From NCBI RefSeq assembly GCF_947495255.1, contig NZ_CANLYI010000007.1, forward strand, positions 1-64,000: DNA of 64,000 nt. Reading direction: 5' to 3'. A program made the translations under genes and the position numbers. Source of the DNA: an uncultured Winogradskyella sp. (lineage in GTDB: Bacteria; Bacteroidota; Bacteroidia; Flavobacteriales; Flavobacteriaceae). The notes under the pieces were generated by a model. It did no database searches and was not told the DNA's origin. It saw nothing but the letters and a program-made list of their open reading frames with translations. This document shows, one piece after another, positions 18,146 to 28,034 of the stretch. How positions within the stretch are numbered: position 1 is the first letter of the stretch; every line of letters begins with the position of its first letter.

Positions 18146-19165
18146 TTATTCCAAATCTATTTGAAGTCCTAAAAAACTAGTGTTTGAAGCTCCTGAATAT
18201 CTTGCGTGCGTATAACTAAATTTCATTTTATTTAGTTTTAAACCTAAACCGAATGACAATCCCGAAAAATTACGTTGGTCAACAATTCTTAATTCTTCTG
18301 CACGTCTAAAGTTATATCCAAAACGCAAATTAAAGCCACCTTCAGGAAACAACTCTGCTCCCAGTATTAAATGACGTAAACCCTTATTAAAGAAACTTAA
18401 TTTCTCTTCAGTTTGGTTACCGTCTAAATCGGTTGTTGTTCTCGCCGGATTTGCAACAGAGATTGGCCATTTCTGTAAATTCTCTAAAGTTAAATGCCAA
18501 CGTAAAGGCATATTTTCTAGAGTTTGAGACATTCCAAAATTTATCTCAAAAGGTAATGGCTCATATTGACCTGCATATGTTGAAAATTGAGTTCCTAAAT
18601 TTCTTATGGTTAATGCAGCATGAAAATCTAATTTTTCATTAATATACATTACACCAATATCTACAGCACCACCAACGGAATTATATTGTTCTAATAACGA
18701 GGTAATAAACTTAACATTTGCACCAACGTAAAAATCTGAATATGGAATTTGATAATTATAACCTAAAGATATAGCTGTTTCATTTCCGTTAAAAGTACCT
18801 GTAGAGTTTCCGTTAACATCATAACCATCAAAAGAGCCATAATTAACATAGGTAACGCCAAAGTGAAAAGTTTGCACATGTCTATCCCAAGTATAAGCAT
18901 AAGCAGCAGTTCCGTAACTTATTCCTCCTAAATAACTAGAGTAATTTACAGCCAACTGATTATTCATTTGGTAATTTATTGAAGCCGGATTGTATAATGC
19001 CTCTGTAACATCATGGTCAAAATTGGTAATAATTTTACCTCCTAAAGCCGCTTGTCTTGGTGATGATACTAAATTAAGAAATTGATATGTAGATTCACCA
19101 CCCAATTGTGCAAACACAGGTAATGCTAATAGCATAATACATAAGGTGGAAATCCTCTTAATCAT
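18146..19165 (-). CDS. porQ: Type IX secretion system protein PorQ
   Basis: The 339-residue outer-membrane beta-barrel protein has a signal peptide ending PVFAQ (about 1-20). The PorQ/PorV-family start QFLNLVSSPRQAALGGK..DHDVTEALYNPASI follows, and it ends in an aromatic-flanked final strand. In P. gingivalis PorQ works with the PorU/PorZ attachment complex that processes T9SS cargo. The cargo genes at the left end of this window would depend on this system. It is a single copy here, upstream of cmk. Confidence 0.88.
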   Translation of the reverse strand: MIKRISTLCIMLLALPVFAQLGGESTYQFLNLVSSPRQAALGGKIITNFDHDVTEALYNPASINYQMNNQLAVNYSSYLGGISYGTAAYAYTWDRHVQTFHFGVTYVNYGSFDGYDVNGNSTGTFNGNETAISLGYNYQIPYSDFYVGANVKFITSLLEQYNSVGGAVDIGVMYINEKLDFHAALTIRNLGTQFSTYAGQYEPLPFEINFGMSQTLENMPLRWHLTLENLQKWPISVANPARTTTDLDGNQTEEKLSFFNKGLRHLILGAELFPEGGFNLRFGYNFRRAEELRIVDQRNFSGLSFGLGLKLNKMKFSYTHARYSGASNTSFLGLQIDLE

Positions 19166-19238
19166 AGATTTTGCAAAATAACTAAATCTATCTTAAAACG
19201 ATGATATGATTTTTTTATTTTTTGAGTCGAAATATTTT

Positions 19239-20033
19239 CTATCGTAACTGTAATTTCTGACCTACAGTTATTAAGTTATCTGTTAATCCGTTTAAACGTT
19301 TTATTTCATCCACTGTTGTTCCATTATTCAAAGCTATACGATATAAATTATCACCATCTTTAACAACATATACTGAAAGATTATTATCGTTATAAGACGT
19401 AGTGCTCGAATTCACAGAATCAACAACACGAAGCTTTTGACCAACAGTAATAACATTAGAATTTAGATTATTAATCTGCTTTAATTCATTAACGCTTAAG
19501 TTAAACTGTCTCGCTAAACTAAATAAAGTATTACCACTTTCTACAAAATAATAATCGGAAGTTATTGATTCTAAGTCTGCTGTTTCAGAAAAGGTATCAC
19601 TTACAGCAACTGGTTTAGCTATAGCATCAAAATTACTGATTCTGAGCCTTTGCCCTTTATTAATTAAAGTCGTTTCTAAATTATTAACTTCTTTTAACTT
19701 CGTTAACGAAACATTATATTTTTTAGACACATCTAATAACGTTTCATCTTCTTCAACTATATAAAAATCTGATTCAGAAATATAATTAATATTTCCATTA
19801 TTGCCTTGATTATGATTACGAGAAGCATCTGTTGCATGCACTGTTTCTTCAACCGTATTTACAACTTCAACTTTAGGCATTACTAATTTAACTTCACCAG
19901 TAGCGACATTTAATTTAGCGGGTTTTCCATCTAAAAAAACATCTTTAAATTCTACCGAATCTTGTGCAAAAGCAGTTAAACTTGATAATCCGAGGGCAAT
20001 AATGGAAATAATTAATCTATAATTTTTTTGCAT
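19239..20033 (-). CDS. Triple LysM domain protein, exported
   Basis: The 264-residue protein has a signal peptide (about 1-24, ending AFAQ) and a short beta region ([20 protein letters not shown]). Three LysM domains follow, at about 90-135, 160-203 and 219-263. Each has a YxVxxxDTL-type start ([63 protein letters not shown]) and an ItVGQKLxL-type end. LysM domains bind peptidoglycan. No catalytic domain is attached. Its start overlaps the lon stop by 17 bases, implying cotranscription with lon. Confidence 0.9.
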   Translation of the reverse strand: MQKNYRLIISIIALGLSSLTAFAQDSVEFKDVFLDGKPAKLNVATGEVKLVMPKVEVVNTVEETVHATDASRNHNQGNNGNINYISESDFYIVEEDETLLDVSKKYNVSLTKLKEVNNLETTLINKGQRLRISNFDAIAKPVAVSDTFSETADLESITSDYYFVESGNTLFSLARQFNLSVNELKQINNLNSNVITVGQKLRVVDSVNSSTTSYNDNNLSVYVVKDGDNLYRIALNNGTTVDEIKRLNGLTDNLITVGQKLQLR

Positions 20034-22470
20034 TTTTCACTTTTTGCTTTGTTAGAGCAAGCTTTAAAACATCGCTCATATCTGTTACGTAATGAAACGT
20101 TAACCCTTTTAAATATTCAGGTTTAATTTCTTCAATATCTCTTCTGTTGTCTTCACAAAGTAAAATCTCTTTTATACGAGCACGTTTGGCTGCTAAGATT
20201 TTTTCTTTAATTCCACCAACAGGTAATACTTTACCACGTAATGTGATTTCGCCAGTCATCGCTAAGCTCTTTTTTACTTTACGTTGGGTGAACAAAGATA
20301 CTAAAGATGTTAACATAGTTACACCTGCACTTGGGCCATCTTTTGGAGTTGCTCCTTCTGGTACGTGAATATGTACATTATACTTATCGAATATTTCTGG
20401 GTTAATACCAAAATCATCTGCATTTGCCTTAATGTATTCCATAGCAATAGTCGCAGACTCTTTCATTACTTTACCTAAGTTACCTGTAATAGAAAGTGTG
20501 CCTTTTCCTTTAGATAAAATAGATTCTATAAAGAGAATATCACCACCAACGCTTGTCCAAGCTAAACCTGTTACAACACCAGCAACATCATTATTTTCAT
20601 ATTTATCGCGCTCTAATCTTGGGCTACCTAAAATCTCAATAACATCGTCGTTAGAAATTTTAATATTGTATTTCTCTTCCATTGCAATATTCTTGGCAGC
20701 GTAACGCACCATTTTTGCAATTTGCTTTTCTAGTCCTCTTACACCAGACTCACGTGTATAACCTTCTACAATTTTTTCGAGTTGTGGTTTTGCTATTTTA
20801 AGCGCTTTATCATCTAAACCATGTTCTTTTAATTGCTTAGGCAATAAGTGCCTTTTTGCAATTTCTACTTTTTCTTCAATAGTATAACCAGTAACATTAA
20901 TGATTTCCATACGATCTCTTAATGCAGGCTGAATAGTATTTAAACTATTAGACGTTGCAATAAACATCACTTTAGATAAATCATACCCCATTTCTAAGAA
21001 GTTATCATAAAACTCATTGTTTTGCTCAGGATCTAAAACCTCTAACATTGCAGAAGATGGATCACCTTGATGACCTGTTGAAAGTTTATCTATTTCATCT
21101 AAAACAAATACAGGATTAGATGTTTTTGCTTTCTTTAAACTCTGAATAATACGTCCTGGCATTGCACCAATGTACGTTTTTCTATGTCCTCTAATTTCGG
21201 CTTCATCACGTAAACCACCTAATGAGATTCTTACATATTCTCTTCCTAAAGCTTCGGCAACAGATTTCCCTAAAGATGTTTTTCCAACTCCTGGAGGTCC
21301 GTATAAACAAAGAATTGGCGACTTCATGTCATTTCTAAGTTTTAAAACTGCTAAATACTCTATGATTCTTTTCTTAACATCCTCTAAACCGAAATGATCG
21401 CGATCTAATATTTTTTGAGCACGTTTTAAGTCAAATTTATCCTTGCTAAACTCATTCCAAGGTAAATCTAGAAACAAGTCTAAGTAATTACGTTGAATAG
21501 AATACTCAGCCACCTGAGGATTCATACGTTGCATTTTTGATAATTCTTTTTCAAAATGCTCCTTTACTTTATCGTCCCATTTTTTATCCTTAGCACGCGC
21601 CTTCATATCTTCTATCTCTTCACCAGAAGAAACGCCTCCACCCAGTTCTTCTTGGATAGTTTTCATCTGTTGGTGCAAGAAATATTCGCGTTGTTGCTGA
21701 TTCATATCACTCTGAACCTTATTCTGAATATCATTTTTAAGCTCAAGCTTTTGATATTCAAGATTCATGAATTTCAATGTTTGAAGCGCACGTTCTTTTA
21801 AATCATTAATCTTCAACAATTCTTGCTTCTCCTCTACTTTGAGGTTCATGTTAGAAGACACAAAATTGATTAAAAACGAATTACTCTCAATATTCTTTAT
21901 TGCAAAACTCGCTTCAGACGGAATGTTTGGACTTTCCTTTATAATATCTAAAGACAAGTCTTTAATAGAATCTATAATCGCTTTAAATTCTTCATTATCT
22001 GGAGCAGGTTTTGCTTCAGGAATATCAGAAATTGTGGCTGTTAAATACGGCTTTTCAGAAATCACCTCATTAATAGCAAAACGCTTTTTACCTTGTATAA
22101 CCACTGTTGTGTTACCATCTGGCATTTTTAACACTTTCAAAATTCTTGCAACTGTACCTGTTTTATAGATATCTTTTGCTGTTGGATTTTCTACAGTTTC
22201 ATCTTTTTGAGATACTACACCAATAACTTTTCCGCCTTTGTTGGCATCGTTAATTAGTTTTATTGAAGTGTCACGTCCTGCTGTGATAGGAATTACCACA
22301 CCTGGAAACAAAACCGTATTTCTTAAAGGTAAAATCGGTAAAGATTCTGGTAAAGATTCATTGTTTATTAATTCTTCATCTTCAGGTGTCATTAATGGAA
22401 TTAATTCTGAATTCTCATCGAAATCCTGAAATGACAGATTGTCTAAATTTAAAAATTTGGATTTTTTCAT
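20017..22470 (-). CDS. lon: ATP-dependent endopeptidase La
   Basis: The 817-residue protease has an N-terminal substrate-binding domain (about 40-250, [19 protein letters not shown]). A coiled region is followed by an AAA+ module with Walker [14 protein letters not shown] and Walker [10 protein letters not shown]. The C-terminal protease domain has the catalytic Ser in [11 protein letters not shown] and Lys in [13 protein letters not shown]. It degrades misfolded and regulatory proteins. The LysM gene overlaps its 3' end. The long upstream region shared with a sigma factor gene shows no obvious heat-shock operator. Confidence 0.98.
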   Translation of the reverse strand: MKKSKFLNLDNLSFQDFDENSELIPLMTPEDEELINNESLPESLPILPLRNTVLFPGVVIPITAGRDTSIKLINDANKGGKVIGVVSQKDETVENPTAKDIYKTGTVARILKVLKMPDGNTTVVIQGKKRFAINEVISEKPYLTATISDIPEAKPAPDNEEFKAIIDSIKDLSLDIIKESPNIPSEASFAIKNIESNSFLINFVSSNMNLKVEEKQELLKINDLKERALQTLKFMNLEYQKLELKNDIQNKVQSDMNQQQREYFLHQQMKTIQEELGGGVSSGEEIEDMKARAKDKKWDDKVKEHFEKELSKMQRMNPQVAEYSIQRNYLDLFLDLPWNEFSKDKFDLKRAQKILDRDHFGLEDVKKRIIEYLAVLKLRNDMKSPILCLYGPPGVGKTSLGKSVAEALGREYVRISLGGLRDEAEIRGHRKTYIGAMPGRIIQSLKKAKTSNPVFVLDEIDKLSTGHQGDPSSAMLEVLDPEQNNEFYDNFLEMGYDLSKVMFIATSNSLNTIQPALRDRMEIINVTGYTIEEKVEIAKRHLLPKQLKEHGLDDKALKIAKPQLEKIVEGYTRESGVRGLEKQIAKMVRYAAKNIAMEEKYNIKISNDDVIEILGSPRLERDKYENNDVAGVVTGLAWTSVGGDILFIESILSKGKGTLSITGNLGKVMKESATIAMEYIKANADDFGINPEIFDKYNVHIHVPEGATPKDGPSAGVTMLTSLVSLFTQRKVKKSLAMTGEITLRGKVLPVGGIKEKILAAKRARIKEILLCEDNRRDIEEIKPEYLKGLTFHYVTDMSDVLKLALTKQKVKNAKKL

Positions 22471-22868
22471 ATATATTTTCTAGCCATTCTGTCACTTTCG
22501 AGAACAGAACCACGTTATTTTAAATGCATTAAAAATTAACTTTATACTGAACATCAACCGTTTAGAAGACATTCAAAGTTATTCACACTATTATAATTTC
22601 AATTGTTATGCCATTACCTTAGATTGACAGAAAAGGTTTTGAAATTTAATTGAATTTAGTCACTTTGAGTGAATTTATATGATGATATTCGTTTACATTA
22701 GTATCCAGAAGAATTTAAATAAATATTCTAAATACACTTTGCGACTTCTTCTCAAAACACACTAACTAATGGTAAAAGCTTCAGCATATAAATTAAATTA
22801 AAACTTTTTTTCAACGAAACTGTAACACTTTAAAAAAGGCATCATCTATAAGTAAAAGCAATTGTTTT
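22471..22868. other. Divergent intergenic region between lon and the ECF sigma gene
   Basis: I find no RNA gene or ORF of substance. An imperfect dyad, TCACTTTGAGTGA (22660-22672), lies near the middle. The region should hold the lon promoter (minus) and the sigma operon promoter (plus), but no exact TAnnTTTG box is close to either start. That leaves room for alternative sigma or autoregulated promoters. Confidence 0.45.
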
Positions 22869-23423
22869 TTGACATCAACCAATCAAAATATCGAACAGTT
22901 ATTACTCCTTTGCAAATCTGGTAACCAACGTGCACAGTTGGAAATTTACAACAGATACAACAAAGCGATGTACAACACAGCCATAAGAATTGTAAAAGAT
23001 TCTTTTAAAGCTGAGGACATTATGCAAGAGTCTTTTTTAACGGCTTTTACAAAATTGAACACCTTAGAAGACACCAACATGTTTGGTGCATGGTTAAAAC
23101 GCATTGTAATAAACAATAGTATTGGCTATTACAATAAAAAAGTAAAACAAAATGAAGTGCCTTTAGACACTGTAATTTACAAAGTTGAAGACGACGACGG
23201 CATTGTTGAACCCGACCAAAACAATGAAAAGGTGAAACATATTTTAGACGTTATGAAAACTTTAAAACCTAATTACAACCTGAGTTTAACACTCCATTTA
23301 ATAGAAGGTTACGATTACGAAGAAATCTGCGAGATTATGAATATCTCTTATGCCAATTGCAGAACTTTAATATCGAGAGCGAAAGAGAGCTTGAGAAAAA
23401 AACTAGTATTAAAAGCATCATAA
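22869..23423 (+). CDS. ECF-type RNA polymerase sigma factor (TTG start)
   Basis: The 184-residue protein has sigma70 region 2 (about 20-85: YNRYNKAMYNTAIRIVKDSFKAEDIMQESFLTAFTKL) and region 4 (about 125-180: LTLHLIEGYDYEEICEIMNISYANCRTLISRAKESLRKKL). No ATG occurs in frame near the 5' end; TTG at 22869 is the best start and places region 2 at the normal distance. It heads an operon with a single-TM protein that could be its anti-sigma factor, and two exported beta-repeat proteins. That suggests control of an envelope stress or surface response. Confidence 0.9.
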   Translation: MTSTNQNIEQLLLLCKSGNQRAQLEIYNRYNKAMYNTAIRIVKDSFKAEDIMQESFLTAFTKLNTLEDTNMFGAWLKRIVINNSIGYYNKKVKQNEVPLDTVIYKVEDDDGIVEPDQNNEKVKHILDVMKTLKPNYNLSLTLHLIEGYDYEEICEIMNISYANCRTLISRAKESLRKKLVLKAS

Positions 23424-23431
23424 TATTAATT

Positions 23432-23995
23432 ATGGAAAAAAATAATTTAAATAGTTTATTTGATGATTTGAAAAATCAATTTGATATTGAAACACCTCAA
23501 AACAATCATGAACAACGATTTTTAGACAAGTTAAAATCGAACGAAATAGCTTCAACCGAAGTTAAAAAAATATCGCGTTTTAACTGGAAACCATTTTTAG
23601 CGATTGCAGCTTCTATAATCATTTGCTTAGGTCTGTTTACAACGCTACAAAATGAGCCTGAAGATTTAGATTTAGCAAGTGTATCACCAGAAATGTCAGA
23701 AACACAAGACTTTTTTACGGTTACTATTGAAAACGAATTAAAGAAACTAAACAAAGAACGTTCACCATTAACAGAGCAAATTATCACAGATGCTTTAGTA
23801 CAAATTCAACTTTTAGAAAAAGATTATAAAAAATTAAAAACAGATTTAACTGAAAGTGGAAAAAACCAACGTGTTATTTACGCTATGATTTCAAACTTTC
23901 AGAATAGAATTGACATTTTAAATACTGTTTTAGAACAAATTGAAACAATTAAAGAACTTAAAACAAATACAAATGAACCTAAAAATACAATATAG
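23432..23995 (+). CDS. Single-pass membrane protein, candidate anti-sigma factor
   Basis: The ATG at 23432, eight bases after the sigma stop, gives 187 residues. About 60 cytosolic residues (NSLFDDLKNQFDIETPQNNHEQRFLDKL) precede one membrane helix (about 56-74, FLAIAASIIICLGLFTTL). A periplasmic coiled-coil tail rich in Lys, Glu and Leu follows. The topology and position directly after an ECF sigma gene are typical of anti-sigma factors, although no zinc-binding HxxxCxxC motif is present. Its 3' end overlaps the next gene by 23 bases. Confidence 0.7.
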   Translation: MEKNNLNSLFDDLKNQFDIETPQNNHEQRFLDKLKSNEIASTEVKKISRFNWKPFLAIAASIIICLGLFTTLQNEPEDLDLASVSPEMSETQDFFTVTIENELKKLNKERSPLTEQIITDALVQIQLLEKDYKKLKTDLTESGKNQRVIYAMISNFQNRIDILNTVLEQIETIKELKTNTNEPKNTI

Positions 23996-25061
23996 AATCG
24001 CTTTTTTGCTTTTACTCCTACCGAGTATTGTATTAGCAAATACAGGTGAAGACCTTATAAAATCTTCTAAAGAGCGAAGCATAAAAAAAACATTTAATGT
24101 ATCATCTAATGCGACATTAAAAGTAGATAACAGCTTCGGGAATGTTGATGTTATTACTTGGGAAGAAAACCGAATTGACTTTGATATACTTATTAAAGTA
24201 ACGGGTAACAATGCTGAGAAAGTTCAGGAGAAAATTGATGGCATCAATATAGAATTCTCATCTAGTAACGATTTGGTATCTGCTATTACACATATCAGTA
24301 AAAATAAAAGTAGTTGGTGGAATTGGGGAAAAAACATGAGCCTTCAAATAGAAGTCAATTATGTCATAAAAATGCCTATTTCTGGCAATGTAGACTTAAG
24401 TCAAGATTATGGTTCTATAAATTTAGACCGTTTAAATGGTGTTGCTAAACTTAGCTGTGATTATGGCAAAATAACCACAAAAGAACTCATGGCTGACAAT
24501 AATGACATAAGATTTGACTATAGCTCTAATTGTTATTTTGAATACATAAAAGGTGGAAAAATAACAGCGGATTACAGCGGATTTACAGTAGCGAAAACCA
24601 AGAATTTATTTATAAAAGCAGATTACACAAAATCTATTGTAGAAGTTGCAGAACATGTAGAATACAATTGTGATTATGGCTCACTAAAAGTAGATAATAT
24701 AAATAATTTTGAAGGTAAAGGAGATTATCTCACCTTAAGATTAGGTAATGTATTTAAAAACGTAAAATTAAATGCCAACTACGGCTCTGTAAAAATTGAC
24801 CATATGGCTTCAAAAGCTGGAAACATTAATATCGTTGCAGATTTTACAGGAATTACAATAGGACATGATGCTAATTATAATTTCAATTTTGATATTGATT
24901 TAGAATTCGCATCCTTAAGAGAGTCAGACGGTTTTAATTTCACAAATAAAGAAGTTGACATCACTGACAAAAAGTACAACGGTTATTATGGCGTAAAGGA
25001 TTCAGGGAACTTAGTTAAGATAGACTCTGAATATGGAAGTGTATCATTTAAGAAGAATTAA
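23973..25061 (+). CDS. Exported repeat protein, DUF4097-like beta structure
   Basis: The ATG at 23973 begins a good signal peptide (MNLKIQYRIAFLLLLLPSIVLA). The 362-residue product contains repeated short strands with DYGSI/DYGKI/NYGSVKID motifs, consistent with a right-handed beta-solenoid like DUF4097/DUF4098 proteins. Its N-terminal part (FNVSSNATLKVDNSFGNVDVITWEENRIDFDI) has the same logic. No enzyme motif is visible. It overlaps the preceding gene and is followed 36 bases later by a head-GIN gene, which has a related architecture. Confidence 0.72.
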   Translation: MNLKIQYRIAFLLLLLPSIVLANTGEDLIKSSKERSIKKTFNVSSNATLKVDNSFGNVDVITWEENRIDFDILIKVTGNNAEKVQEKIDGINIEFSSSNDLVSAITHISKNKSSWWNWGKNMSLQIEVNYVIKMPISGNVDLSQDYGSINLDRLNGVAKLSCDYGKITTKELMADNNDIRFDYSSNCYFEYIKGGKITADYSGFTVAKTKNLFIKADYTKSIVEVAEHVEYNCDYGSLKVDNINNFEGKGDYLTLRLGNVFKNVKLNANYGSVKIDHMASKAGNINIVADFTGITIGHDANYNFNFDIDLEFASLRESDGFNFTNKEVDITDKKYNGYYGVKDSGNLVKIDSEYGSVSFKKN

Positions 25062-25097
25062 AAAAAGAATGAATCATCAATTAAAAATCAAACAATC

Positions 25098-25823
25098 ATG
25101 AAACTATTAAAATCAATTACAGTTATCGCTATTCTTTTAAGTGCCAGTTTATCTCATGCGCAATGGGGAAAATGGAAAAAAATTAAAGGTGATGGCGATG
25201 TTATTACGACAAAAAGAACCACAGGAGACTATGATGGCCTAAAAGCTGCTGGACCAATCGACTTTAAGCTCGTAAGTGGTAAAGAAGGAAACATCTCAAT
25301 AAAAAGTGATGCTAACCTAATGGAATACATTATAACAGAAGTAAAAAACAATAAACTGGTTGTTAAAGTAAAAGAAGGGTACAATTTAAAACCAAGTGGA
25401 ACTATTGTAATCACTGTGCCTTATGAATCTATTAGTTCTGTTTCATTGTCTGGCTCAGGAGATATTGAAAACAGTGGCACTATAAAATCTGACACGTTTA
25501 AAGCTTCATTAGCAGGTTCTGGAGACATAGAGTTAAATATAGATGCAGACACTACAGAAAGTAATATTGCTGGTTCAGGTGATATTAAGTTAGACGGTTC
25601 TACTAAAAATTTAACTGTGAAAATTGCAGGTTCTGGAGATTTTGAAGGCAATGCTTTAGAAAGTACTAATGTAACCGTGAAAATAACTGGTTCTGGAGGT
25701 GCAAATGTAGTTTGTGATGGCGAACTAACGGTAAGAATTGTGGGTTCTGGTGATGTAAATTATTCAGGTAAACCAACTAATAAGGATACTAAGATTACAG
25801 GTTCTGGAAGTGTTAATAATTAA
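25098..25823 (+). CDS. Head GIN domain protein (DUF2807), exported
   Basis: The 241-residue protein has a signal peptide (about 1-21, ending SHAQ). The body is a series of short repeats centred on (A/T/V)GSGD or SGSGDIE, at least seven copies. These form the beta-solenoid called the putative auto-transporter adhesin head GIN domain (DUF2807). The family is abundant in Bacteroidota, with no established biochemical role. As the last gene of the ECF sigma operon it is a plausible target or sensor for envelope stress. A terminator follows. Confidence 0.9.
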   Translation: MKLLKSITVIAILLSASLSHAQWGKWKKIKGDGDVITTKRTTGDYDGLKAAGPIDFKLVSGKEGNISIKSDANLMEYIITEVKNNKLVVKVKEGYNLKPSGTIVITVPYESISSVSLSGSGDIENSGTIKSDTFKASLAGSGDIELNIDADTTESNIAGSGDIKLDGSTKNLTVKIAGSGDFEGNALESTNVTVKITGSGGANVVCDGELTVRIVGSGDVNYSGKPTNKDTKITGSGSVNN

Positions 25824-25845
25824 GACTGATAATCTATTGAATGTT

Positions 25846-25879
25846 AAAAAGGATGAGCTTTGCTTGTCCTTTTTTTTTA
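25846..25879 (+). terminator. Bidirectional terminator between head-GIN and the speE-like gene
   Basis: A stem AAAAAGGA/TCCTTTTT with an internal AGC/GCT pairing is followed by a T9 run on the plus strand. It separates two convergent genes. Confidence 0.8.
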
Positions 25880-25905
25880 CTAAAAATTGACTTTAAAAAA
25901 TATAT

Positions 25906-27432
25906 TTATTTAGTTCCAGATTCAAAATCAGCCTTCCATTTTCCCCAATCATCCAAAAAGTAATTTAGTATAATAGGATTATCTAAGGTATTTAACTTTG
26001 TTTCTGCAATTGTTATATCTAAAGGAAACACAAAGGATTGCTCTACTTGGTTTGGATTTAAATACTTTAAATCCTTAGGTAAAGCTTCAGGGTTTATAAC
26101 TGTATTATTACTTCCGTGTTTGGCTATAATAAATCCCCAATCTCCAAAAGAAGGAATGTAAGTATGGTATGGTTCTACGGTTTCAAAAACAGATTCTAAG
26201 GTATTATTGATACAGCTAAAAACGGTATTAGAAAAGTATATCTCTCCAGACTGTGTTACAAAAACTCCATCCTTTTTTAAGTTTCGTTTGGCCATTAAAA
26301 AAAATTGTTTGCTATATAGCCTCGCAATAGCTTGGTTGGTTGGGTCTGGTAAATCTGCAATAATAATATCATACTGATCATCATTATTAAACAGAAAGGT
26401 AAAAGCATCTTCTGGTATTAAATTTACTTTATTATTTAAAGCTGCATCTTGGTTTATCTCTTTTAAATAACGATTTTCTTTAGCGAGATGAAACATTGTG
26501 CTATCAATATCTACCACATCAATATGTTGTACTTTTTTGTTTTTAAGGACTTCTCTACTCGCTAAATTTTCTCCACCTCCAAGAATCAAAACACGTTTAG
26601 GGTTTGGATGCATCGCTAAAGGAATATGCACTAAAGATTCGTGATAACGATATTCATCAGAAGACGAAAATTGAATCACACGATTAAGATACAACCTTAC
26701 ATCATCACTATTCTTAGTCATTACAATTTTTTGATATGGTGTTTGCTCATTCAACACAATAGGACGTTTGTAAATCTTCTGATCCCAAACCTCTAGGAAT
26801 CTTCCTCCAAAAACAACTAAAACTAATAAAACTGCAATCACAAGAAAACCGTAAATACTGTTTCGTTTTTTGTCTTTTAAAATCGTATAATTTAATGCAA
26901 TTCCTAATAAAATATTAACAATCCCAAAAATTAGAGAGGAGTAATACAAACCAACAAAAGGTAGAATAATAAAAGGAAAAATCAGTGTAGCTATCAATCC
27001 ACCAATGTAATCTAGAGACAAAATATTAGACAAATTATTCTTTATATTACTGTCCTCTAAAGCAAAAGTTAATAAAGGTACTTCCATACCTGTAAGCAAA
27101 CCAATTACGAATATTATACCCAAACAACTAATCTGTAAAACTGTAGGAGAAACATACACAAAAAGCATGTATAAAAGCGGCACAGAAATCCCACCAATAA
27201 AACCTAAAAGGTATTCCACATTAATGAAAAAGACAAGAGGCTTGTGTTTAAGAAACTTTGTTAAAAACGCTCCAATACCCATTGAAAACAGGTAAACACC
27301 AATAATTATAGAAAACTGTCTTACTCCATCGCCCAGAAAATAAGTCGCAGTAGTACTAATCAGTAATTCATAGATAATAGAACATAATCCTGCAATAAAT
27401 ACAGCAAAAGGTATTATGGCTTTTTTTTTCAT
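25906..27432 (-). CDS. Membrane-bound spermidine-synthase-like aminopropyltransferase
   Basis: The 508-residue protein has about seven membrane helices in residues 1-210. A spermidine-synthase fold follows (about 225-445). Recognisable elements are TPYQKIVMTK, LYLNRVIQFSSSDEYRYHE, VLILGGGENLASREVLK (the canonical GGGDGG is altered to GGGENL), VDIDSTM, EDAFTFL and ADLPDP with the catalytic-type Asp. Family members transfer aminopropyl from decarboxylated AdoMet to an amine. The membrane domain suggests a membrane-proximal acceptor. The first codons are ATG followed by nine A, a slippage-prone tract. It is divergent from the lipoprotein/ATP-grasp pair, and speD lies nearby. It may not make free spermidine. 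Confidence 0.85.
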   Translation of the reverse strand: MKKKAIIPFAVFIAGLCSIIYELLISTTATYFLGDGVRQFSIIIGVYLFSMGIGAFLTKFLKHKPLVFFINVEYLLGFIGGISVPLLYMLFVYVSPTVLQISCLGIIFVIGLLTGMEVPLLTFALEDSNIKNNLSNILSLDYIGGLIATLIFPFIILPFVGLYYSSLIFGIVNILLGIALNYTILKDKKRNSIYGFLVIAVLLVLVVFGGRFLEVWDQKIYKRPIVLNEQTPYQKIVMTKNSDDVRLYLNRVIQFSSSDEYRYHESLVHIPLAMHPNPKRVLILGGGENLASREVLKNKKVQHIDVVDIDSTMFHLAKENRYLKEINQDAALNNKVNLIPEDAFTFLFNNDDQYDIIIADLPDPTNQAIARLYSKQFFLMAKRNLKKDGVFVTQSGEIYFSNTVFSCINNTLESVFETVEPYHTYIPSFGDWGFIIAKHGSNNTVINPEALPKDLKYLNPNQVEQSFVFPLDITIAETKLNTLDNPIILNYFLDDWGKWKADFESGTK

Positions 27433-27443
27433 AAAAATTTAAC

Positions 27444-27451
27444 TATGTTTG
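27444..27451 (+). promoter_or_regulatory. -7 box (TATGTTTG) of the lipoprotein/ATP-grasp operon
   Basis: An exact TAnnTTTG match lies 22 bases before the lipoprotein ATG at 27474, in the 41-base divergent gap with the speE-like gene. No clear -33 TTG is visible; the spacer region is A/T only. Confidence 0.5.
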
Positions 27452-27473
27452 AAGTATATATAACTGCTCAAAG

Positions 27474-28034
27474 ATGAAGAAAAATTTTATAACAGGTCTT
27501 GCTTTAACTAAAAAAATAACTTTAATAGCTGCCGTTGCTGCTGCCTTAACTTTACAGAGTTGTGGTGAAGAAGACGGAAGCCCAAGAATTAAAGATGCAC
27601 AAGAAGAAACGGTTTACGAATCTACTAAAGGTGTAATTACTGAAGTTGAAGAAATTGAGCCAGGAGAAGATTACAAAATTATTGATGAGCGTATTATTGA
27701 TGATAAAGAAAAATCTATTGCAATTGTACATACGTTAGAAGGTACAGTTGATACTTTATCTTTAAGAAAGTTGAAAGAAGATAAATCTTCATCTTACCGT
27801 CACTCTGGTTTAAGAGGAATTTTATATTACTCTTTAGCAAGCTCTTATTTTAATAGAAACATGAATAATGTTTCTCCAAAACAGAGTAACTACAAAAATG
27901 CTTCTGCTTACAATAAGTCAACAGGACTAAAAAGTGATTTAAAAAGTTCGGCTACATCGCGTCGTGTGAGTGTACCTGGTTCATCATCTAAAGGATATGG
28001 GAGTGGAAAGTCGTTCAGATCTTTTGGAGGATAG
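27474..28034 (+). CDS. Lipoprotein with Gly/Ser-rich C terminus ending FGG (YgiB-like)
   Basis: The 186-residue precursor has a long n-region and lipobox LTLQSC (Cys30). An acidic region (about 31-100) and a linker with YYSLASSYFNRNMN follow, then a basic, Ser/Gly-rich tail ending SSSKGYGSGKSFRSFGG. Its last 38 bases overlap the start of an ATP-grasp gene of the glutathionylspermidine-synthetase family. E. coli has the same arrangement: YgiB (DUF1190), a lipoprotein with a similar Gly/Ser-rich tail, precedes the ATP-grasp YgiC. I infer that this is the functional counterpart, and that its C-terminal glycine carboxylate could be the ligation target, by analogy with glutathione's glycine. Experimental support is unknown to me. 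Confidence 0.75.
   Translation: MKKNFITGLALTKKITLIAAVAAALTLQSCGEEDGSPRIKDAQEETVYESTKGVITEVEEIEPGEDYKIIDERIIDDKEKSIAIVHTLEGTVDTLSLRKLKEDKSSSYRHSGLRGILYYSLASSYFNRNMNNVSPKQSNYKNASAYNKSTGLKSDLKSSATSRRVSVPGSSSKGYGSGKSFRSFGG

Noticed and set aside
22624-22629. TTGACA as a sigma70 -35 box
   Set aside because: Bacteroidota do not use the TTGACA/TATAAT pair, and no matching second element is positioned before the sigma gene.
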